In this document: positions 23,037 to 32,932 of the stretch, in pieces
How positions within the stretch are numbered: position 1 is the stretch's first letter
How the letters are laid out: each line of letters begins with the position of its first letter
Source of the DNA: Melieria omissa
Lineage: Eukaryota; Arthropoda; Insecta; Diptera; Ulidiidae
Length of the DNA stretch: 64,000 nucleotides
NCBI GenBank assembly: GCA_963971225.1
Contig: OZ020270.1
Span: 75,780,432 to 75,844,431 of the forward strand
Direction of reading: 5' to 3'
The notes under the pieces: model-generated
Databases searched by the model: none
What the model saw: the letters and a program-made list of their open reading frames with translations, nothing else
What the model was told of the DNA's origin: nothing
Position numbers and translations under genes: made by a program

Positions 23037-25788
23037 CTGGATGATTGCTATACCATTTTGCTAGTGTGAGCTTGAAATATTTCAGAATTTCTGTAACTTC
23101 CGTTTTTATGGTCCGTACGGTTTCAAAATCATCTGCTCCGCTCAGCATATCGTCAACGTAAAAATCCGTCTTTATTATAGACTTTCCAAGTTCGTTGCCA
23201 TGTGGATAGGTGTCTGCAGCGTAATGTAGCGAACGAATTGCAAGATATGGTGCCGATGCGGTGCCATACGTTACGGTATTGAGCATGTATGTCGATATTG
23301 GTTTTGATTCGGAATCACGCCAAAGAATTAACTGGAACTTGCGATCATCCGGATGCAATAAGAACTGTCTGTACATTTTAGTGATGTCGGCCGTAATGGC
23401 ATATCTATGGCAACGAAATCTTAAAAGAGTGATGAGTAACTCATGTTGAATTTGAGGGCCAACCATAAGTAATTCGTTAAGTGAAATTTGTGATGCTGTG
23501 CGACATGAGGCATCAAACACCACCCTCACCTTAGTTGTTGTACTGCTTGGTTTCAAAACACAGTGATGAGGAATAAAATAATGTGCCGAATCAAAATTCA
23601 CATTGTCGACTAATGACATATGTCCCAAAGCTTCGTACTCTTCCAAAAATTCCGCATATTGACGTTTCAAGTCGAAGTCCTTTTTTAACTTATTTTCCAG
23701 AGCAATAAAACGGCGAAGTGCGATATCTCTGGAATTCCCAAGACTGTGGATACCACCTTTGAATGGTAGCCTAACTACCAGTCTGCCATCGCTGTTAACT
23801 GCTACTGTGTTCACGAAGTAGTTCTCACATGCTTGTTCTTCTCGTGTGTAGAGTTTTTGGTTGGTTCCAATTTCTTCAACTTGCCAAAACTTTTCGACGT
23901 TTCTGCTGAGGGCGTCCAGCGTGGACGATGCTACACAGTGCGAGGAGAGGCTATTGTTGTTAGCTGTTGCGGTATATTTACCTGATACCACCCATCCAAA
24001 TAATGTTTTCTGCAATGTTGGTAGATTTGCTCCAAGACGAATTTGTCCGACTGCTAATAGTAAGAAAAAGGCTTCTGCACCAAGGAGCATATCCACTGAG
24101 CGAGATCGGTGAAACTCTGGGTCAGCCAAGTCCAAGTTACCAGGTATCTGTATATCTTGCACTGAAACGTTTTCATCAGGATGATAGCCAGAAATTTTAT
24201 TCGTTATCAAAAATTCGAGCGCTGCTTCAAAGTTAGTACTCCGTGAGCGAATGGTTGTTTGAGTTTTCCACGACACCCTTAGCGATGACACACCAATTCC
24301 GCAAATGTCCATTCTGTTTCTAGACTTCTTTAAATTAAGCGAATTACACAGTGATTGAGTTATAAAATTAACTTGTGAGCACGAGTCTAAAAGAGCTCTG
24401 CATTGTTCGAATTCACCAGCTGCATTTCTGACCAATATTAGTGCCGTTGCCAAAATGACCTGACTCGTAGTCGCTGGTTCTAAACCTATATGTTCAATTG
24501 TGCTGGCATGAACAGCAGCCGATGAGGATGAGGTGGCAGTGGGCATAAACCCTGTTGATGAATTTGAAGATCCGTCTCCTGAAGTGTCATGCAGTAGCGA
24601 ATGGTGGCGCTGTTTACAAAAGCGACATGAATACTTCGATGGGCATTGTGCAATACCATGACCTCCTGCCAAACAATTGAAGCATAAATGGTGTTCTTTG
24701 ACTTGTTGTGCGCGTTGTTTCACGGGAAGAACAATGAATCCTTGGCATGTAGATATAGCATGTCCTACCTTTGAACAAAACGAACACACGATCTCCTTTG
24801 AAGGACTTCGTTTGGTGAGAAATGACTGTCTCAATCCACCGTTGGTCGAATGATTGCGATGATGCGTGGGCGCCACTGTAGTATTACAATGGCCCTTGTT
24901 TTGCGCGTTAAGTTGTTGACAGCGTTTGTCCAGCATTGTGCAGCACTCTTCCCAAGCTGGTAATTTCGAGTATTCAAGGTGCTCATCCCACTTGCGCTTC
25001 GTCTCAGAATCCACTTTGCTCATTGCCACATGAATGATAATAGCGTCACATATTTTTTCATGTGAACCTAGAGATTGTAACGAGCTATAGAGTGCTGATA
25101 CTGTGTCCACGATTTGCCGCAGCTGGGATGGCACAGGTTTAGTTGCCTTAGGAATGTCAAACAACGCCGAAACGTTTTCTAAAAAGATTAGGGTGTCGTT
25201 GTCGTACCTCTCTTCGAGCCTTCTGAGAGCTTTGGGGTAATTCTCTTCTGTTACCTGGAATGCCTTTACGGTAGAAAGCGCTTCACCACTCACACAAGAG
25301 AGCAAATGATTAAATTTGTCGATTATAGGTACATAAGAATCATTATTCACCAAATTATTGAAAGTATTTATAAAGTTTTTATATTCAATGTACTTGCCAT
25401 CGAATTTTGGTAAACGTAGGTTTGGAAGTCGGTTTGATGACACAGAGTGTGGCACTGAGAACGTTTGCTCGTGAAAGCTTTGGCGCCTGCGACCGTCCAT
25501 CAACGATGATATGCGACATTTCGTAGCAGCGTAGAGCTCGTCGATGTCGGCACGACCACCATCTGATGGACAAATTCTTTCTATTTGCGTCTGATAGTAG
25601 CATGCTTGTTTATAGTATGAGTCGACTATACCTAATCGACACTCAAGTTCAGTCACTGAAAGACTACTGTTAGCCTCCACTAAATTTTTAATGCGAGTTA
25701 TGCTGCCTTTTGATGACGCCCGCTGTTGCTTTAGCTCTTCTATAGTAGGAGTCGGAGACGATGTCTGCTGAGCATCAGGGTCCACCAT
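23037..25788 (-). CDS. BEL-A gag-pol, 5' part (gag, protease, reverse transcriptase)
   Basis: From ATG 25788: gag of the DUF1759 type (LPKFDGKYIEYKNFI near residue 127), zinc knuckles (CSFCSKVGHAISTC near 335, CFNCLAGGHGIAQC near 369), an aspartic protease (ALLDSCSQVNFI near 465; the usual DSGS or DTGS reads DSCS) and reverse transcriptase with FYVDD near 876. Gag and pol are in one frame, as in other BEL/Pao elements. The BEL frame is cut at residue about 917 (...KWYSNHP) by the LINE at 17570-23036; the open frame then runs about 28 residues into LINE sequence. The coding resumes at 17569. Apart from the insertion I see no stop. The Gly to Cys change beside the protease Asp may weaken it. 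Confidence 0.88.
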
Positions 25789-26367
25789 TGTGCGAGTATA
25801 TACGTAGCAGAGTGAAATTCGGAGTAAAACGAAACTGCAGTGCGCTGAAATACGATGGGCGACAACGAAGTAGGGGCGTCGTACAAGTCCTCTGTGACGT
25901 TAGCCTCGAGCGAGTGTGAGCAGCACTGCAAGAGCTGCGTGTGACTTATGTTAAGCACACCTCAGCCAAAATGAGAACAGGAGCTGTATGTAAATAATTT
26001 GTGAGCGTATTTATGTGAAATGCACTCGAGAACCGATGAGCCCAACGCTGTGCGCGGCTTATATAGAGTGGCTTATGTACAGCAGCGTATGTGCAATTGC
26101 TTATTTAGTGACTTCAACTAAGCGCGAGTTTTGCGAGATGAGGCGATGTCTTTTACATAACCTTATGTATATAACGATGAACCGTTTAAACTGGTACAGT
26201 CGTTTATGTAGCAACTTTTCAATTTGGTATTTTAATTGTAATTTTCACGATTTCACCAACTCGTATTGATTTGTAAAAAGTTTCACTTTTCCGTGGTAGT
26301 TTATGATTTTACATTAGATTTAGAGCGCGTCTTTTTTATGTTCAACACGGACAACTTATGTGAAGCG

Positions 26368-26384
26368 TCCTGTCACGGCCGCCA
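26368..26384 (-). other. Primer-binding site of BEL-A (tRNA-Arg type)
   Basis: One base inside the 5' LTR the minus strand reads TGGCGGCCGTGACAGGA. This is nearly complementary to the 3' end of insect tRNA-Arg (...TCCTGTCACGGTCGCCA, from memory of the family), with one mismatch. Position and sequence fit a minus-strand primer site. Confidence 0.6.
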
Positions 26385-26385
26385 A

Positions 26386-26719
26386 TGTACAAATTGCCTG
26401 ATTTGGCAATTCGGGAATTAACTGAAATGCGTTCAAGTTAATTCCTACCCAAAGGTTCGAGTTGGGTTTGCAAAAACAAGGGAACGCGTAAAGTTTCTAA
26501 TGTCGGTGTAATGATAAAAGACGTCTGATTGCACAGGTTTACAATATTTTTATAACGCATTTATTTTCCGTAGCTCGTATTTAAAGCAATTCGTAAGTAC
26601 TAATAACAATAATAACTTCAAGAGAATAGAAAATGTACACATTCGAAGAGTAGGACCTACAGTGGCGGCTAACTATATTAAGACCGCTTGTATAAGACAT
26701 TTGGTCTGATGACCAAACA
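26386..26719 (-). repeat. 5' LTR of BEL-A
   Basis: 334 bp. It contains an 83-bp stretch (TTTGGCAATTCGGG ... AACAAGGGAA on the plus strand) that is missing from the 3' LTR. TG...CA ends. Nearly identical elsewhere to 14868-15118, suggesting insertion that is not ancient. Confidence 0.9.
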
Positions 26720-27207
26720 CATTTCTTAATCTATATCAACAGTTTCAGCAAATTCTTGGTAACCATGTATTTTTACAATTTTTTTTCCTCAATAGACTAA
26801 AAAACAGAAAAGATGTGTTTACATTTTTTTGTGAAAAAAGTTTCAACTTTGAGCCGCTTTTGCATACACACTAATGAATTTTTTGCACAGATTTTTTGGG
26901 GTTTTCTTAGTTGGAGTTTTACCTTTCAAATGGCATGAAAATCATTAAATTCTGAGACTATAAATTTTTTGAATTTTGTCTATGGAACGAATCACTGTGC
27001 GTTGTGCTGAGACGGCGAAAAGTATATAAAAGCCGGATAGATCCCTTCGAGTTCGATAACGAGGGCTTCTATAGTCGTCATCGGTTCGATAAAGTTGCTG
27101 CTCAGTTTGTAATTGTTTTGAACATTCAAAAACCAAGCAGCAATAGAATTCAATGGTTTTCTTTACCCCGTAAAGTAGGCAATAATTTTCAAATCTTTCA
27201 CAAGTAG

Positions 27208-27870
27208 CCGACCGTAGTCGTCCATTTTTTACTGCTAATTAGTGTTCAGAAAACAAATATTGCAAAATAATTGATTACAAAATAAATCGGTATGGGCATA
27301 AATTCGAAAATAAATTCTCATTTGTAACTCCGAATCACTAGTTTTTGTAGAGTTGCCGTTTCTTTCGTTTGCTGTCCCTAAAAGTCCGTGCTACGTAGAA
27401 GCATGTTATAAACTGACTATGGTAACTGAAAAATTAAAGTCGACTTTATCTTTTTAGTCTTTTGCTAACTAAAGCCGCCTTTTATGCGAGACTATGATTA
27501 TGCGCCAATGTGTATTTTATAATAAATGCAACTTTCATTGCAAACTGTAATTGATAATCAAATGGATTGTAGTAGATGTATCAGAACTATAAATTTTCTG
27601 TGAAGTGTAGTAGATCTACTACAATGATAGTAAATATGAGCAAGAAAATTCAAGGGCTTCAGCTAAGTTTTTTAAATTTTTTTTGTTTTAAGTTGCAGAT
27701 CTGTAAGAATTTTTTTGTTGGGTACCTGCTTTCATCCAGTAAATAAATTCAAATGTAAATAAACGTACCGTCAATATAGCTAATTCTCATCATCATATTA
27801 TTAACGGTTGGTTGTAATATTATCAGTTGCCATAGCAACACAAACTGCCCCACTGACTTATCACTGTTAC
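27208..27870. other. Unassigned intronic DNA
   Basis: A+T-rich; no recognisable coding or element ends. It lies between the HARBI1-like relic and the Myb-like relic, and may be the remains of the same PIF/Harbinger element, but no boundary could be fixed. Confidence 0.35.
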
Positions 27871-28603
27871 GGCCATTTTCTCAACTTACCTTTAACTTTA
27901 AAGTTCACTTTAACTGGCCAATAAACGCATTTTCGTTTTCTCAACCGCTTGTTAAGCTATCCTCCCGATAAAACTTACCGGTCAGATTGAGTGCCTGTTA
28001 AACTTTAAAGTGAACTTTAAGTGGAAATGGTGCCAAGTACATGCATATGTTTATTTCCAAACAAAAAACAGCTGGTTATGAAATTATAATTTGAAATTAA
28101 ATTTGAATTTGAGATCTTTCGGTATGGAAAATGGGCGTGTTTTTTATATTCATGCACTGGAAGACGCTTTTGAAGGTACGGAGTCGCAAAATGCGGCAAA
28201 TAAAACATATAACAGCCAATTGGACTTATTTCACTGCTGACATGTCCAATCGCTGCTGGGCCGCCAACTGTGCGATACGTCTCGCTCTTCTCCGCTGCAA
28301 GTTCCAACTTGACCTTGCGCTTCAAGCTGTCGAACTTGTCCCTAAACGATTTCCAACGTCGGACCACGCCCCATTTGGCAGTAAAAGCATCAGCAAGATT
28401 TTGCCAGGCAAAATTTTTCTTTGTTTCCTTAAAAAATAATTATAATTTTTCAAAAATAGCTGATTGCGCCGCCAAGTTCTGCCCATCGTAGACCAGAGTT
28501 GCCCAAAAATCAGACTTGTTGAATTTATATTTATCAGGCAGTTGAGAAAACGAAAATAGTTACCGGGCACTTTAAAGTGAGCTTTAGCTAAAGGTCACTT
28601 CAC
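27871..28603 (-). mobile_element. Probable PIF/Harbinger-type relic with inverted ends
   Basis: GGCCATTTTCTCAACTTACC (27871) has an inverted counterpart at about 28540-28570 (GTTGAGAAAACGAAAATAG), and CTTTAAAGTGAACTTTAA-type blocks lie near both ends. The body holds a Myb/SANT-like coding relic. PIF/Harbinger elements carry such a gene beside the HARBI1-like transposase, and a HARBI1-like relic lies 0.7 kb to the left. Boundaries and target duplication are not resolved. Confidence 0.4.
28230..28500 (-). pseudogene. Myb/SANT-like DNA-binding domain relic
   Basis: Minus-strand codons read AWQNLADAFTAKWGV then RRWKSFRDKFDSLKRKVKLE, followed by AAEKSETYRTVGGPA. This pattern (aromatic-spaced helices, K-x2-KLK, A-x-EK-x2-YKTGGGP) is that of Myb/SANT-like domains in NAIF1-type and Harbinger-encoded proteins. 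A frameshift separates the preceding segment. No start or stop of a complete gene could be fixed. Confidence 0.5.
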
Positions 28604-29810
28604 ACCTGAAGCTTATTTATAGAGTTTTCGATTTTGATTAATTTTAATAATAACATTGTACATTTGATTGAATAAATGCCTAATAACGCCATTGAGTACT
28701 TATAATGAAAATAATACAATCATAATTTAACGTAAATGAGCAATGTTTATATCCATTATAACACTGATACGTGACCTTGTATCAGTGTTACGATTGATCC
28801 TTAAAAAATGTGTAAGACTCAAACAGCTGTCAAATATGAACTAAATGAAAAACATAGTCTTGACTTGTCATGAAAACACTCACTGTCAATGCCGAAATTG
28901 ATCTACCATAGTCTTATCCCGCTTAAATGCAACTGGTTGTTAAGAATCTTAACAGAACAAACACAGTCTTGCCCACTTATATTCATTCAGTTGATAAGGA
29001 TTATTCGCTTACAATGAAGCACTTCATTTTCAACTAAATCTGAATGGTATATCTAAAGGATTGAGATAGAACCGATGGGACTGTAATCGATCTACTATAG
29101 CGTAGCTTTCAAATGAGTATGCAAAGGAAGGCTTTTTGTAAATATTTAGGAATCAGTGTTAAAAATCAATGGCAAAATTAAAATTTTTAGTTGGTCGCAA
29201 ATTTTTTAAAAGGCGAGTCGTAAGGCGCCAAGTCGCAAGAACCAGACTAAAAAATAACTTACAATCATGACACATCATATCACACATCATGATCCTTGAG
29301 CTGATGTATAAAGGTCGATTCGATGTTTCGAAAAACTGTATAGTAATTTTTGTCTTTATTCGAATGATTTCGAAACATAGTTTTAAATATTGGCAATTTC
29401 ATTTATCCGGAAAACTAAGCGCTACAAGTTAATATATTATAGTAGCACAAATGTTTTACATACATATGCAACGTTTTCCAAATATAATACTCCGTGTACA
29501 GTTACGACAATCAATCGACAATCTTGCTTTAAATTCAATTCAATATTTGATCAAATTTATCATTAAAATCGAATTAATATTAAACACATTATTTAAATCC
29601 GAAATTTGTCACTCAATTTGGGATAAAGAACTTTTATTCATTGGCACCTGCGATACAGAAACACATACACATATTTCGATACTTGATTATGAAACGAAAC
29701 AGTGTATCCACCAAAAGAGAAAAGAAAACATTGCAAATAAAAAATCACAACTTTTTTTAATAATTGAAAAACCAAAAGATATATATATATATATATGTGT
29801 AATTCAACAG
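28604..29810 (+). other. unc-13 intron, no other feature seen
   Basis: Unique-looking A+T-rich DNA before the exon. An open frame at 29451-29813 has no domain and ends across the splice acceptor, so I do not call it coding. A run of (AT)n lies at about 29779-29796 immediately upstream of the acceptor. Confidence 0.5.
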
Positions 29811-29952
29811 TGATATGTGCTCAAGGCCTGATAGCGAAGGATAAAAGCGGTACCAGTGATCCCTATGTGACGGTGCAGGTTAGCAAGGTGAAAAAGCGAA
29901 CACGCACAATGCCACAGGAGTTAAATCCTGTGTGGAACGAGAAGTTTCATTT
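29811..29952 (+). CDS. unc-13: unc-13 exon: start of the C2B domain
   Basis: The exon is 142 bp, bounded by AATTCAACAG upstream and GTGAGTATT downstream, entering and leaving mid-codon. It reads [40 protein letters not shown] and WNEKFHF, the opening beta strands of the C2B domain of UNC-13/Munc13. The Asp residues in AKDK and SDPY are at Ca2+-ligand positions of C2 loops 1. UNC-13 primes synaptic vesicles by opening syntaxin at presynaptic active zones; C2B binds Ca2+ and phosphoinositides. The exon has no lesion and is the only host coding sequence recognised. The flanking introns exceed 29 kb on the left (to the window edge) and 34 kb on the right. Confidence 0.93.
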
Positions 29953-30160
29953 GTGAGTATTGGTTTCTTGTTTTACCGTTTTGTTTATGTTGTTCGTTTG
30001 ATTGTTTCACTCCATAGTTTTGTTAGACGCTTCTTTGCATTAATCTTTGTTTAGTGTTCGTTTCGATGTTTTTACTCCAATCTCCCGCTTTCGAATTTCC
30101 TCCTACACGCCGTTCTCCCATTCCTTAAGTTACTATTATCCATTGCTTATGCCATTTATA
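29953..30160 (+). other. unc-13 intron, 5' end
   Basis: Begins with the GTGAGTATT donor. Nothing else seen before the hAT target duplication at 30161. Confidence 0.6.
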
Positions 30161-30213
30161 CTAAGCAGTAGGGTTGGCCATTAATCATTACATTTGCTTA
30201 ATGATTACACTCT

Positions 30214-30954
30214 GATTACAAATAAATCGTAATCTGTAATCTGTAATCATATTTATCATTAAATGATTACTTTGAATAATCCGCTTTTTTGGTGAATGTA
30301 ATCATTAAAAAAAAGTAATCATTAATCAGTAATCACCCGATTAGAATAAAAAATCATGTAATTATTTTTGAATGATTAATGATTACTTAGTGTAATCATT
30401 AATTTGATTACAAGTAATCTGTAATCTGTAACCATTGATTACAATTATGGCCGCTGCTTTGTTTTTAGAAATAATTGCCTAGAAGGCTATTCTAGCCTTT
30501 TTTGTCTTTTTGATTGCCGATTTGTACGTCCGTCTGGCTGTCTTTCGGAAAAGTTAAGAAATCAAGATAAATTCAACTAATGATTTACAAATAAATCGTA
30601 ATCTGTAATCTGTAATCATATTTATCATTAAATGATTACTTTGAATAATCCGCTTTTTTGGTGAATGTAATCATTAAAAAAAAGTAATCATTAATCAGTA
30701 ATCACCCGATTAGAATAAAAAAATCATGTAATTATTTTTGAATGATTAATGATTACTTAGTGTAATCATTAATTTGATTACAAGTAATCTGTAATCTGTA
30801 ACCATTGATTACAATTATGGCCGCTGCTTTGTTTTTAGAAATAATTGCCTAGAAGGCTATTCTAGCCTTTTCTGTCTTTTTGATTGCCGATTTGTACGTC
30901 CGTCTGGCTGTCTTTCGGAAAGTTAAGAAATCAAGATAAATTCAACTAATGATG
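30214..30954 (+). repeat. Tandem duplication, unit about 371 bp
   Basis: 30214-30584 and 30585-30954 are almost identical (start TTACAAATAAATCGTAATC, end AATTCAACTAATGAT), differing by a few single bases and indels. The duplication doubles the left subterminal AATGATTAC array of the hAT element. Confidence 0.85.
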
Positions 30955-31609
30955 TAAAAAGTATTTTGAGATATATGAAGGTGAATTTTTATGAAAAACA
31001 AACCTTGTCGGCTTAAATTCTGTGGCGATAAAACAGAGTAGTCAAAAAATAACGAGCGGAGAAAAACGCAATTGAAAAAAATGTTTTTCCATATAACATA
31101 GTTTCTATGGAATCTTCGAAACGTTTTTTGTTAGTTTCTATGGAATCTTCGAAACGTTTTCGCGTAGAAAAAAATTAATGATACTGAATATGAAAACGGG
31201 GAATAAACATTTTGAAAGCACTTTTACGGTAGATTTATTGAAGATAAAATACGGTATTTTATTATTACATTATGACTTAAGCTACTCTGTTTTATTGCCA
31301 CAGAAATATTTGCATTATAAATTCGGCGTCCACAAATGTATAGGCACGCAATTCATAGGTACTTATCATGTTTAAAAATTATTACAACAATATTCAAAAT
31401 ACAACACCGATCTTTTAAAGTTACACGATTTAAAAGTTGTGAAATTATAGGACCTTTGGGTCAAAGTGTTTCCGAATTTGAAAAAAGTGTGTTCTCCGAA
31501 GGTATTAATTAATAAAAACATATTAAAAAAGAGTAGAATCTTATATATTGCAAACCACTGCATACAGCATTGCTTACAGCAATCCAAAAAAGGTTTTCGG
31601 ATGTTTTGA

Positions 31610-32150
31610 AATCGAAGGACGTGGTCGCGATGCTGCTGTCGCTGCTGCTATTCACCCATCATTTAAACTGTGATGGCTTTATAGTTTCCCAGTTGAACTG
31701 CGCGAAAAAATAAAATATATTGTCCTGCGAGCCGCCAAAAACATAAAACGTTTAGAAGGCCGAAGGATACAAAATGAAAATCTTGACGATTTTTACGGGT
31801 TTGAAATCATCACAAACGTCAATGATTCGCAAGCAATCAGTATCGACACCGATATTGCCATTTTGGAACAAAATGTTGTTCCATTTCTTGTTCCAATTCT
31901 TGTTCAAAAGACTTGCATCAAATAAAAGCAGATCCCTCGGTTAAGGAAATGTTTCTATTGTATAATACAACACTGCCATGATCGGCCCCCGTGGAGAGGT
32001 TATTCTCTTATGCCACTATGGCAAACCTCCCACGGTACAACCTTCTGTCTGACAAAAATTTTGAAATTCGAGTTTTGGCCGAAGCTAATGCAAAAATTAA
32101 AAAAATTGCATTCATTATTTTTTACTCAACTTTTCTATTTACATAATCAA
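31610..32150 (+). pseudogene. hAT transposase C-terminal relic
   Basis: Broken plus-strand frames: one segment reads PVELREKIKYIVLRAAKNIK then RRIQNENLDDFYGFE. In another frame SAPVERLFSYATMANLPRYN then LLSDKNFEIRVL forms the hAT dimerisation signature (A-x-VERLFS-x-A, N-x-LS-x-xNFE). Stops and a frameshift near 31925 disable it. The N-terminal BED finger and the catalytic residues were not found. Confidence 0.75.
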
Positions 32151-32444
32151 AATATTGTTATGTTGCACAAATGAGTCCAAATAAAAAATTATAAAACTAA
32201 CTAAAAGACTTCATTTGACATATATTCAAAAGTAATCATTAATCTGATTACACTGATTATACTCATGATTAATGAAATTCCATGTAGTAATCATGCGATG
32301 ATTGCTTTGATTACTGTAATCATTTTTTGTTTCGTGGTGAATTTTATGATTAATGATTAATCATTGTAATCACTGATTACTGATTACTTTGTAATCTTAA
32401 TCTGTAATCAGTGATTACAGTTTTCGGCCATCCCTACTAAGCAG

Positions 32445-32583
32445 TACTTCAATATCGATACTTTAAAACTCAAAATTGTTCTTCAATATCGATGTCTTCA
32501 AATACCGTTTTGGGCAGAAAACAAAAGCAAACAGAACGTATCACTATAATATTGTATTACGAACACGATGTTACGATGGCACA
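32445..32583. other. Unassigned intronic DNA
   Basis: Short stretch between hAT and foldback DNA; contains two AATATCGAT motifs. No feature. Confidence 0.4.
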
Positions 32584-32726
32584 TGTTATACTGCCGGTCA
32601 CGGATAAAATTGTTATTGTTTCAATGTAAAAGAGAAAAATTACTCTCTCGCTCCCAATTTTTCTCTTTTACATTGAAACAACATCAATTTCATCAGTAAC
32701 CGTGATCCGTGACCGTCAGCATAACA
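32584..32726. repeat. Small foldback repeat
   Basis: The left arm starts TGTTATACTGCCGGTCACGG and the right arm ends CCGTGACCGTCAGCATAACA, with a stem of about 60 bp around CTCTCTCGCTCCC. The same arm sequence recurs at 37300-37330 and 37420-37500, so it belongs to a dispersed foldback family. Confidence 0.65.
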
Positions 32727-32932
32727 TCACCAGGTCACGGTCACCCTAATGGTCAAACTCCATAAAGCGCGTTTCAAGCGTATCGTCGTTTTTCGCGTTT
32801 CCCGTGTTTCGAGAAAAAGTAGAATCAGTGTATTTGTATGAAGCAAACTCCATGACTTGACGTCGATACGCCCGAAACGTGGCAAAAGTTGAACTATTTT
32901 CAACTTTCTCTGGCGTTTCGCGCTTAACGACG

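Larger units (their letters stand above)
14868..26719 (-). mobile_element. BEL/Pao LTR retrotransposon A with nested LINEs, TSD CATTT
   Basis: LTRs at 14868-15118 (3' LTR) and 26386-26719 (5' LTR) both end TGTTTGGTCATCA...AATTTGTACA on the minus strand. The 5-bp duplication CATTT is at 14863-14867 and 26720-26724. One long gag-pol frame on the minus strand is interrupted only by a LINE at 17570-23036. Without the LINE the element would be about 6.4 kb, normal for BEL/Pao. The two LTRs differ mainly by one 83-bp deletion. Confidence 0.9.
13714..26999. mobile_element. Transib-type non-autonomous element (TSD CGTTG) interrupted by a MITE and BEL-A
   Basis: CGTTG at 13709-13713 and 27000-27004 flanks CACAGTGATTCG ends (13714 rightward; complement ending 26999). 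Left end: heptamer, 23 bp, then CCAAATTAG. Right end: heptamer, 13 bp, then ACAAAATTC. After removing BEL-A (14868-26719) and the TTAA element (14345-14840) less than 1 kb remains, with no transposase. The left spacer shares the CTCCATA block with the degenerate Transib at 58236-61092, suggesting that family or a relative mobilised it. Confidence 0.8.
13698..27207 (+). pseudogene. HARBI1-like (PIF/Harbinger) transposase N-terminus, split by a 13-kb insertion
   Basis: The 3' segment (27005-27207) reads RRRKVYKSRIDPFEFDNEGF then YSRHRFDKVAAQFVIVL, which resembles the N-terminal region of HARBI1-type nucleases. A Transib-type element lies between 13714 and 26999 with CGTTG on both sides. If one CGTTG is counted, the frame begins at ATG 13698 and runs directly into the 27005 segment. 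Past residue about 55 the similarity stops and no DDE core was found. Resemblance is by eye, so assignment is moderate; the frame continuity across the insertion is direct. Confidence 0.5.
30169..32436 (+). mobile_element. Degenerate hAT element, TSD CTAAGCAG
   Basis: The 8-bp duplication CTAAGCAG lies at 30161-30168 and 32437-32444. The ends are TAGGGTTGGCCATTAATC and GGCCATCCCTA. Both subterminal regions are packed with copies of AATGATTAC / GTAATCATT in both orientations, more than ten per end, a dense array of putative transposase sites. It carries a transposase relic in its right half. It starts 217 bp after the unc-13 exon donor. Confidence 0.85.

Noticed and set aside
29451..29813. Open frame immediately upstream of the unc-13 exon
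   Set aside because: It ends across the splice acceptor in a different frame from the exon, contains no known domain and is AT-rich. Not a first exon.
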